In this document: positions 1 through 6,504 of the stretch, piece after piece
How positions within the stretch are numbered: the first letter of the stretch is position 1
Layout of the letters: every line of letters begins with the position of its first letter
Position numbers and translations under genes: made by a program
Notes under the pieces: generated by a model
Databases searched by the model: none
Told to the model about the DNA's origin: nothing
The model's input: the letters and a program-made list of their open reading frames with translations, nothing else
NCBI GenBank assembly: GCA_008015855.1
Contig: SSGK01000056.1
Span: forward strand, 1 to 7,182
Reading direction: 5' to 3'
DNA length: 7,182 nt
DNA from: Candidatus Altimarinota bacterium
GTDB taxonomy: Bacteria > Patescibacteriota > Gracilibacteria > BD1-5 > UBA2023

Positions 1-2
1 GA

Positions 3-107
3 ACAATTCAGCCAACTTTTATTACTCCACAAGAATTTTGAGAAAAAAGTATTCATAAATATAATGATTGGTTCGTTGTTGAATTAAAATTAAGAAATTT
101 GGAATAA
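3..107 (+). CDS. C-terminal end of an unidentified upstream gene (partial)
   Basis: This frame is open from the left edge to a TAA at 105-107 and gives 34 residues. It contains one in-frame TGA (39-41), read here as glycine, giving the stretch TPQEFGEKSIHKYNDWF. The mixed charged and aromatic composition looks like real protein, which is the main reason to prefer it over frame 1 (open from 1 to a TAA at 85-87). The start lies outside the window and I do not recognise the family. The 122 bases between its stop and glmS carry a separate promoter-like element, so it is probably not co-transcribed with glmS by necessity. It could still be a chance open frame, since it is short. Confidence 0.45.
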
Positions 108-169
108 TCGTAGCTAACTTAGTTTCTTTATAGTAGTTATTCTGTAATCAAGGTTGATAACTCTTCCCC

Positions 170-197
170 TTGCATTTTTAACTTCGTACGATATCAT
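170..197 (+). promoter_or_regulatory. Predicted sigma-70-type promoter of glmS
   Basis: TTGCAT (170-175) and TATCAT (192-197) are separated by 16 bases, which is acceptable for a housekeeping promoter. Transcription would start near 204 and leave a leader of roughly 26 nt before the glmS ATG at 230. The same TTGCAT-N16-TATCNT arrangement recurs upstream of the gene at 4276, at nearly the same distance from its start codon, which supports the call. The leader has no Shine-Dalgarno sequence and is too short for a glmS ribozyme or a riboswitch. A second -10-like TATCCT lies at 216-221. Confidence 0.5.
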
Positions 198-229
198 AAA
201 ACGGTTTTTATTTCCTATCCTTTGTTCAT

Positions 230-2053
230 ATGTGTGGAATTTTTGGGTATATTGGTCGACCATGAAATGCGAGTAAAGAAGTAATATCTGGACTCGAACG
301 ACTCGAGTATCGTGGATATGATTCAGCAGGGCTCTGTGTTGTAAATCACAAGAAAGAGGTCGAAGTGATTAAATCAGTTGGAAAGGTGATGGAACTCAAG
401 CGACGAGTCGATACCTTTGATCTTGCTGATTATCATGTGGGTATCGGACATACTCGTTGGGCAACACATGGAAAGGTAACGGAGGAGAATTGTCATCCTC
501 ATATTTCTGATTCTGGTCGATTTGTAGTCGTTCATAATGGTATTATCGAAAACTATAGTGAACTCAAATCGATGCTCATAGAAAAGGGATGTACTTTCTA
601 TAGTGAGACAGATACGGAAGTGCTTGCAAAGCTCTATGAAGACCTCTTTGATGGAGATCATTTTCATACACTTGAACTCCTTGTTACGCAGATTGAAGGG
701 GCATATGGGGTGGTATTCATTGATAGAGAACATCCAGATATGATTTTTGGAGCGAAGAAGGGGAGTCCACTTGTAATCGGTATGAGCAAGGAAGAGAAGT
801 TTGTTTCGAGTGATTATCGATCACTCATTGGACTTATTGATCATTATATGATTCTTGAGGATGGGGATATCTTTACGATTACTCCAGAGAATTATTCGAT
901 TGCAAATCGTGGATTATCGGTTGAGAGAACGGCTCATGTAATGGATGAGAATGAGAAAAAGATTGAATTTTGAAACTATCCTTACTTTATGCTGAAGGAG
1001 TTTTTTGATCAAACAGGAGGGATTGAAAATGTATTTCGTGGGCGTATTAATTTTGATACATATGATATGCACTCTGATACGCTCGAATATATTTCAACTC
1101 TCGGTATCGAACGAGCAGTCATCGTAGCAAGCGGAACGAGCTATCATTCAGGACTTATGGGGAAACATTACCTCGAAGAGCTTGCTGGCATTGAAACGGA
1201 TGTTATTGTGTCTACCGAATTTAAATATAAGAAGAAATTTATTCATACGAATGCACTCTATATATTTGTAAGTCAATCAGGAGAAACGGCAGATACACTT
1301 GATTCGTTAAAAATTGTAAAAGAACAAGGAGGACATGTTTTTGGTGTGGTAAACGTACCAGGCTCATCGATTGCACGTATTGCAGGGCAAGGGCTTTTTA
1401 CTCGAGCATGAGCAGAAATCGGGGTTGCCTCTACCAAGGCATTTACCGCACAGATGGCATGTTTTCTCTTTTTGGCATTGTATCTCGGTAAAAAGCGATG
1501 ACTCGATTACAAACGATATCGTGTGATTCTTGAATCATTGCAATCACTTCCAGAAAATATCTCACTCCTGCTTACGAAATCCGAATGAATTCGAACCATC
1601 GCTCGAAAATATGCATTTTATAAGAACTTTTTCTATCTCGGACGATCTCACGAGCTCCCGATAGCAATGGAAGGATCATTAAAATTAAAAGAATTAACCT
1701 ATCTTCATTCCGAAGCATATTCAAGTGGGGAATTGAAGCATGGTTCTATTGCATTGATTGATGAGGATTTTCCATCGATTCTCGTGAATGGATGAGGCCC
1801 ACTTGCATCAAAAAATGCTTCAAGTGCCGAAGAGATTCGTGCTCGCTCAGGAAAAGTGATTGGAATTATTTCAGAATTTGATACCCATAAGGGTTTATAT
1901 GATGATATTCTTGAATTCACTCCAATGATTGAAGAGCTCAATCCATTTCTCGAAGTTATCATCCTACAACTCTTTTCGTATCATGTTGCTACAGAATTAG
2001 GTCGAGATGTGGATAAACCGCGTAATCTTGCGAAAAGTGTAACGGTAGAATAA
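230..2053 (+). CDS. glmS: Glutamine--fructose-6-phosphate aminotransferase (isomerizing), UGA read as Gly
   Basis: GlmS is a cytoplasmic enzyme that makes glucosamine-6-phosphate from fructose-6-phosphate and glutamine, the first step to UDP-GlcNAc. The protein is 607 aa, close to the 609 of E. coli, and starts MCGIFGYIGRP with the nucleophile Cys2. The glutaminase domain spans about 1-225 (YRGYDSAG, HTRWATHG, HNGIIENY). Two SIS sugar-isomerase domains follow, at about 285-425 (ASGTSYHSG at 300-308, SQSGETADT at 348-356, GVASTKAFTAQ from 398) and 455-600. The isomerase residues corresponding to E. coli Glu488, His504 and Lys603 are E488, H504 and K602 here, and the C-terminus is PRNLAKSVTVE. 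Six in-frame TGA codons (residues 12, 248, 394, 424, 453, 522) are read as glycine. Residue 394 falls on the conserved Gly of the AG-x-EIGVASTKAF motif, which makes this a recoded gene and not a pseudogene. The stop is TAA. No Shine-Dalgarno sequence precedes the ATG. Confidence 0.97.
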
Positions 2054-2078
2054 TTTCTTCTTTTCCATATCAGAAAAA

Positions 2079-2150
2079 CACGATTTATTGACATTATTTA
2101 TACTTAAATTGAAATTAATTACTTTCAAAAAAGAATGTAAAGAAATCGTG
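2079..2150. repeat. 72-bp imperfect inverted repeat downstream of glmS
   Basis: Arms 2079-2095 (CACGATTTATTGACATT) and 2134-2150 (AATGTAAAGAAATCGTG) pair at 15 of 17 positions. The AT-rich centre holds a second, smaller inverted repeat, TTGAAA at 2109-2114 and TTTCAA at 2123-2128. It begins 25 bp after the glmS stop. It could be a 3' hairpin that ends or stabilises the glmS transcript, but no T-tract directly follows either arm, so it is not a standard intrinsic terminator. A protein-binding palindrome or a relic of a miniature mobile element are other readings. The pairing is directly visible; the role is not. Confidence 0.6.
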
Positions 2151-2169
2151 AAGATGCATCTATTTTCCC

Positions 2170-2196
2170 TTGCAAATAGGAAAAAACTCATATAAT
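2170..2196 (+). promoter_or_regulatory. Predicted promoter of a gene-less transcription unit
   Basis: A perfect -10 box TATAAT (2191-2196) lies 15 bases after TTGCAA (2170-2175). The -35 half resembles the glmS promoter (both contain CCCTTGCA), and the -10 is the best in the window. A start near 2203 would produce RNA that meets the terminator at 2448-2520 without crossing a convincing protein gene. Confidence 0.5.
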
Positions 2197-2202
2197 CGGA
2201 AG

Positions 2203-2510
2203 TGTTTATTCCATATAACATATATGAGTAAACATATCACAATTCTTCGCCTGGTCAGTGAAAAATTATGATACGTTGTAGTTCTCTTGGTGCACGAGAT
2301 GAACTCTCCCAACCCCTCGTATTGTTTATGGGATGGAACAAAGTAGCACACTGCTTTGCTTCTTATTTGCTTAATCAATAGACAAATACATATCCTATTC
2401 CGAGTTTGGTCACTTGGAAGGTGGGGAAAAGCTTTAAATAACATCAAACCCTCCCTTTTTGGTAGCATATTTCATTACGAATATACACCAAAATGGAGAG
2501 GGTTTTTTGT
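2203..2510 (+). ncRNA. Candidate structured small RNA of about 310 nt, family not recognised
   Basis: The stretch is bounded by a promoter-like element and a strong terminator and has no good coding frame, even with TGA as glycine. Visible hairpins are: 2280-2305, a 10-bp stem with one bulged base and a GTGCA loop; 2307-2333, TCCCA pairing with TGGGA; 2339-2358, CAAA/TTTG and GCA/TGC with a CAC loop; and 2411-2423, CACTT/AGGTG with a GGA loop. The 3' end is the terminator stem. I compared it by eye with tmRNA, RNase P RNA, signal-recognition-particle RNA and 6S RNA and found no convincing signature of the first three; 6S cannot be judged from primary sequence. A 40-codon frame at 2224-2346 with one TGA could encode a small peptide instead. 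The boundaries are inferred from the flanking signals. Confidence 0.35.
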
Positions 2511-2520
2511 TTTGTTTTTT
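2448..2520 (+). terminator. Strong intrinsic terminator before the lipoprotein gene
   Basis: The left arm (2448-2463, ACCCTCCCTTTTTGGT) pairs with the right arm (2487-2503, ACCAAAATGGAGAGGGT) over about 15 base pairs with one bulge and one mismatch, around a 23-nt loop. A T-rich run (2504-2520) follows, interrupted only by two Gs. It closes whatever starts at 2203 and insulates the gene at 2571. Confidence 0.8.
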
Positions 2521-2570
2521 TGTGAGTTTTTTATACAATCCAGGGTATATCTATTCTTTATATTCATTCT

Positions 2571-4214
2571 ATGCGAGGAATATCGGTGAGTATTCTATGA
2601 CTTCTTTCCCTCTTTTTATTTACGAGTTGTTTTTCATTTCGTGAAAATCGAACATTTGAAGAATTCTATCGAGAAAATATAACGAATTCTCTTACTGCCC
2701 TTGAGACAATCTTTCCAGATCTTGTATCGGACACAAGGCATTCTCAGGAGATGATACTGGATTTTTCTAGTGTCTGAGTAGCGACGGGGAAGTTAGTATT
2801 GAACACTCATACGCTTTTTTCTCAAAGTGGTACATACAGTCGTTTCTCGCTTCATTGAAGTGGTGAGACAACTGATTTTAGTGGAGTATCTCTTCAGATA
2901 GAGTGAGATGGTATATCGCGTCTCTCTGACATGCTTGTTCGGTTCAATACCTTTTCTTTTTCCCCAGATTCCTTCTTTGGCCTTGATAGCACAAAAATAG
3001 GAAATTTTCTAAAAAAGGGCATCTCTCTCACGAAAGAAGATGTTGATAGTATTATTGTAACTCCTGCGTCTTTCCCATTTGATCCTGTTCATGTATATGG
3101 CGTGTTTAATACTCTGAAGAATTATCCAATATTTTACTCACTTCCAGATCCAGATCTTCTTGCTCCATCATTTCGTGTTGATATTTCTCGGAAAAACATA
3201 GCTGAGTTAGTAAAGTATTTTTACACATCGATCTACCGTGCTCCGATGGGTATGGATGATGTAGCCGCACTGGAATCAACACTTAGTGGGGTAACATTTG
3301 AGAATGGAATTATTACGTTTGATACGAAGAATCCACGGTATTTTTCTCTTTCTGGAAAAATACTTGATACCACACTTCGCGCTTCTGAAAATATTCTTTT
3401 AACGAATACGAAGGAAGGTATATCTCTCGAGCTCTCTGGAAATATGCTCTCTATCCGTATTACACTCACTCATAAGAAAGATGGATATACGTTGGAGACA
3501 TCTATGATTCGTGATAATATGAATCTCTTATATGGAATCGTGGATATAATCGGAGATTACAAGGGTATCACATCAATTACTACAAAGGGAAGCGGTGCGC
3601 TCGTTTGGAGTGGTAGCTATACACGTGAGGGTGAGGATTTTCGATGAGATATGAAGGCATTGTTACTTTCTCTTCCTCTTGATTGGAAGATGCAAGGGAA
3701 ATGGGATTGAGATTTCCTTTCTCATATGAATTCTTCACTCGCTTTTGCGGGGGAACAGATACTTCTCCTTTCTTTAGATTCAATCGGGGAAAATATCTTT
3801 TCTGGAAGTTTGAAAGCAAATATTCTTTGAGGAAATGCTCTGAATACCACCTTTACAGGAAGTGTTGGAAAAGGGATTTTTGATATTCATACCATGAGCT
3901 TACTTCAGGATGTTACGAAAGATGAGCCAATCCTTCTTTCCTTTACTCAGAGTGGAGGAATAATATTTTCATTGGATATCCCGGATATTCAAGAATTGAT
4001 CGGTATACCACAAACACATATTTTTCTGACTCAGAAGATACTTCCAAATAGGGAAGATATACCTTTTTCTGAGATAAAACCAAAGATAACCGGAAAGCAA
4101 GTATTAGAGAATATTTTTCTGGAGAATTCTCCTCGCCAACCACTTCCTCAAGAGACGGAAGATACCGTAGAAGTACCAATGGAAGAACTTATTCCATGAG
4201 TGGATATGTACTAA
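2571..4214 (+). CDS. Predicted lipoprotein of unknown function, UGA read as Gly
   Basis: This is a 547-aa protein that I do not recognise. The N-terminus is MRGISVSILG followed by LLSLFLFTSC, a bacterial lipoprotein signal with the lipid-anchored cysteine at residue 20. Phe at -3 of the lipobox is less usual than Leu or Val. The ATG at 2571 was chosen because it places this signal at the start. The mature part is Ser/Thr-rich with alternating hydrophobic residues, which suggests mainly beta structure. The last 25 or so residues are rich in Glu and Pro and look unstructured. Eight in-frame TGA codons (residues 10, 69, 96, 112, 359, 380, 420, 543) are read as glycine; the first lies inside the signal peptide. 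The stop is TAA (4212-4214). A weak -10-like TATACA (2532-2537) sits about as far from the ATG as in the two better promoters. Gene structure is well supported; lipidation is inferred from the signal; function is unknown. Confidence 0.85.
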
Positions 4215-4218
4215 TTTT

Positions 4219-4246
4219 TTGCATTCTTGCGAGTTTTCAATATCTT
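4219..4246 (+). promoter_or_regulatory. Predicted promoter of the two small membrane-protein genes
   Basis: TTGCAT (4219-4224) and TATCTT (4241-4246) are 16 bases apart, the same -35 box and spacing as at glmS. The -10 ends 29 bases before the ATG at 4276, against 32 at glmS. The -35 box overlaps a T-run that follows the lipoprotein stop, but no hairpin is visible there, so some read-through from the upstream gene is possible. Confidence 0.5.
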
Positions 4247-4275
4247 TGGTGTGTCTTTAAATACTCTCATTACTT

Positions 4276-4611
4276 ATGAAAAAAGTTATTATTTGGATTG
4301 CGGTTATTACTCTCCTTGCCTCATCATTTGCTCCTGTTATTTCGATCCTTCTTTCTCCTGCTGTTCCAACAGAAACGGGTTCTGGAATGATTGATCTTCC
4401 CGTAGAAACAGGGACAAGCGGAGTTGTATCAACCGGTGAAACAGTGGCAACAGGAATAACAACAACGGGTGCTTCACTCTCTGGAAAGACAGCAACAGGA
4501 ATTGTTACTCCAAAGAAAGTAGCTCCAACACCAGTAAAGCCAAAGGTTCAAACAGGATCAACTGTGAAAAAACCAGTTCCAAAGAAAGTTGTATCGGGTG
4601 AAACTAAATAA
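4276..4611 (+). CDS. Small membrane-anchored Thr/Gly- and Lys/Pro-rich protein
   Basis: The product is 111 aa. Two lysines (residues 2-3) precede one hydrophobic segment (about 4-28), which may be a signal peptide or a permanent anchor; no clear cleavage site or lipobox is visible. The rest is low in complexity. Residues of about 33-75 are dominated by Thr, Gly, Ser and Val with repeated TG and SG pairs (ETG, STG, ATG, TTG). Residues of about 76-111 are basic and proline-rich (PKKVAPTPVKPK, KKPVPKK). This looks like an exported, unstructured linker or wall-contacting tail, but that is inference and I recognise no family. All 11 glycines use GGN codons, unlike the UGA-containing neighbours. 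No Shine-Dalgarno sequence precedes the ATG. The next gene starts 6 bp after its stop, so the two are probably co-transcribed. Confidence 0.8.
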   Translation: MKKVIIWIAVITLLASSFAPVISILLSPAVPTETGSGMIDLPVETGTSGVVSTGETVATGITTTGASLSGKTATGIVTPKKVAPTPVKPKVQTGSTVKKPVPKKVVSGETK

Positions 4612-4617
4612 TATCCT

Positions 4618-4923
4618 ATGGAGAAAGAAAATCTCACAAATGAACAAAAACTTGAATACGTATTTGAGGTGGTTCAAGCCCAGGAAGAACGAAGGAAAAG
4701 AAGGGTGTTTTGGAAATGGGCGAAACGAATAGCTATTCTTTCCATTCTTCTTTTTCTCTACTCGAATCCAACATGGATAGCAAAACAAGTAGAAAGTGCA
4801 ATGAGTCTGATTATGGAAAAAGCAATCCAACGAGTTATGGAAATCCAGAAAGAACAGATGAAAGAAAAATCAGATGAACTTTCGGAATCCGCTGCTCGAA
4901 TTCTGGATTCACTTACACAATAA
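4618..4923 (+). CDS. Small single-pass membrane protein, glycine-free, unknown function
   Basis: The product is 101 aa. Residues 1-29 are charged and end in the basic cluster RRKRR (25-29). A single membrane segment covers about 38-55. Residues 57-98 are an amphipathic, charge-rich stretch with long helix or coiled-coil character (EKAIQRVMEIQKEQMKEK). The positive-inside rule suggests a cytoplasmic N-terminus and an external or periplasm-facing helix. The protein contains no glycine at all, so code 25 does not affect it. It starts 6 bp after the stop of the preceding gene, has no Shine-Dalgarno sequence, and is followed at once by a terminator, so it is the last gene of a two-gene unit. I do not recognise the family. 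Confidence 0.8.
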   Translation: MEKENLTNEQKLEYVFEVVQAQEERRKRRVFWKWAKRIAILSILLFLYSNPTWIAKQVESAMSLIMEKAIQRVMEIQKEQMKEKSDELSESAARILDSLTQ

Positions 4924-4926
4924 TGA

Positions 4927-4955
4927 AATCCCTGGTACACCAGGGATTTTTTGTT
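4927..4955 (+). terminator. Intrinsic terminator after the small membrane-protein genes
   Basis: AATCCCTGG (4927-4935) and CCAGGGATT (4940-4948) form a perfect 9-bp stem with a TACA loop. The T-run at 4947-4955 (broken by one G) completes a textbook intrinsic terminator, starting 3 bp after the TAA of the 101-aa gene. Confidence 0.92.
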
Positions 4956-4957
4956 GC

Positions 4958-4985
4958 TTGATAAAATCCCTTCTTTTCCTATACT
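4958..4985 (+). promoter_or_regulatory. Predicted promoter of the metallo-hydrolase gene
   Basis: TTGATA (4958-4963) and TATACT (4980-4985) are 16 bases apart. The -35 box begins 3 bases after the preceding terminator's T-run. The -10 ends only 13 bases before the ATG at 4999, so the expected leader is about 5-7 nt and the mRNA would be nearly leaderless. Confidence 0.55.
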
Positions 4986-4998
4986 CCGGGTAATTAAT

Positions 4999-6504
4999 AT
5001 GTTTTTTATGATTATTACACCCCTTGGACATACAGAATTTCTCGTTGATATTGTTGGAGCAAATGAGAGAAATGTACGAATTATGGTTGATGGATGGTTT
5101 TCTAATTATGCACTCTGAGATCTGATGGAGCGAACGGTGAAAGTAGAATTTGATGATGAATGACTCAAAACCGTAGATGCTCTCTATATCTCGCACGCAC
5201 ATTGTGACCATTTTGATCCATATTCCCTCATGAGAATCTATCAAGTAGCCAATCCACTCCTTCTTCTTCCTGAGACACTCATCTATCTTCGTCCACTGTT
5301 AGAAGAATATATTCCAACCATACAGATTCAAGTCCTTCGAAATAAAGAACTCTTTCGATTGCATGGGGTTGAAATTACGGCAACCGCATTTGAACAGGAT
5401 TATGTGACGAATGAAGACGATGTTATGACACTCGCGATTGCCAACGATCACGAGATGCTCTTTGCGGAGATTGATACAGCGCCACCAGATACGATTGAAG
5501 CACAAAAGTATCTGTACAAGCTTTTTACGAAACGAGATTACACAACGGTTGCATATATTGCGAGTCGAAATGAATTGGAGTGAAATCTTAAAATTCTTGA
5601 TTTTTCAACCGAAGCAGAACGTGAGAAATTTCGAACTTCCTATCTTCATGAAAGAAAAGAGGAGATTGAGTGGTGATATGCAAAATGGGAATATGAAAAT
5701 TATGAAGATATGCCAAATATCATGACCATTCCATGATTTGTTCGAGGATTCATCGGACAGGGAATTTGTTATCCAACCACCTTTTCAACAGCACTTTCTG
5801 GACTTGCCTGCTTTACGCTCGATGAAGTGGTGGATAAAGAATTAAATCTTGGAAAGACCTATGGATTTGATTTTCCTCAGAAAGTTCTCACTCCAGGTAG
5901 ACAGTATCGCCTCGAAAATGGAACGATAGAGACAGGAAGGAAAGAATGTCCTGTTGGAAAATTAGCTGTCCTTTCAGGAAGAACTCCACTCTCATGTTCT
6001 GAGACACGTATGTATGCTTCTGGAGCATTATCGCAGGATGTACGGGATTTTTCCCTTCAAAAAGAGAAAATATCATCGCTCTTAAATACTCAATTCCTCC
6101 CATACTGGTTTGCTTCGAGTGTTGCTAACTTGCGAAATGCAATCCTTTCCCATGCGGATCGAGCATATCGCCTCCATTTTATGGGACAATCATGAGAAAA
6201 TTGCGTCTATGAATTTACCTTTGCTGATTCATGATTTCGAGAAATACCATTTACCGAAAATCTTCGAATCGATGAATCTTACTATATGAATGACGTAGAT
6301 GATTTTTTACTTGGAAAACAGGAATTGTATTCCAATTTTTGGCACAAACTTGATCCCAAAAAACAATATCGACTCTGGACACTTTTGGGAGCAAATTTTC
6401 TCCATCATACATTGGTAGAAAAAAAATACCGTCTCCATTTTGAACGAGCAAAAGCAGGGGAGACGGTAGATGATTTTTTTCAGGATTTTAATATACTCCT
6501 GTAA
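4999..6504 (+). CDS. Metallo-beta-lactamase-fold protein with a large uncharacterised C-terminal region, UGA read as Gly
   Basis: The protein is 501 aa and probably cytoplasmic, since no signal peptide is visible. The N-terminal part (about 1-190) is a metallo-beta-lactamase-like domain. It has an early strand ending in MVDGWF and the metal motif HAHCDH (66-71) after the hydrophobic strand ALYIS. A likely second-metal Asp is D159 in AEIDTAPPD. I see no histidine at the usual third position between these motifs (the stretch is ITATAFEQDYV), so the metal site may be incomplete or different. Residues of about 195-501 match nothing I recognise; the motif YRL recurs at 303, 390, 457 and 477. A distant link to the CMP-Neu5Ac hydroxylase or UlaG-like branch is possible but unproven. 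Seven in-frame TGA codons (residues 40, 55, 195, 226, 246, 399, 412) are read as glycine. The stop TAA directly abuts the stop of the opposing gene. ATG 5008 is an alternative start. Substrate unknown. Confidence 0.88.

Noticed and set aside
108..229. glmS ribozyme or a riboswitch upstream of glmS
   Set aside because: The predicted leader is only about 26 nt and no conserved ribozyme core is visible in this AT-rich stretch.
374..733. Minus-strand frames inside glmS, the lipoprotein and the hydrolase
   Set aside because: They are antisense shadows of strongly supported plus-strand genes and show no family motifs.
230..2053. glmS as a pseudogene broken by six stop codons
   Set aside because: All interruptions are TGA, no frame is shifted, conserved motifs continue across each one, and the length is normal. 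Recoding explains all genes in the window at once.
230..2053. In-frame TGA as selenocysteine
   Set aside because: There are too many TGAs (up to ten in 225 residues), in unrelated proteins and at glycine positions, and no selenocysteine insertion hairpin is visible after them.
2224..2346. A 40-codon plus-strand frame with one TGA
   Set aside because: It is short, has no recognisable family and ends without further signals. It is kept only as an alternative to the RNA interpretation.
2405..2432. Signal-recognition-particle RNA core (GGTCACTTGGAAGG resembles the 4.5S motif)
   Set aside because: The GGA loop is closed by a different stem, the GGAAGGAAGCAGC-type 3' half is absent, and the ends of the transcript do not pair.
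2160..2468. A 102-codon minus-strand frame over the intergenic region
   Set aside because: Its start lies inside the terminator stem, the composition is rich in Arg, Ile and Leu without recognisable motifs, and it opposes a good plus-strand promoter and terminator.
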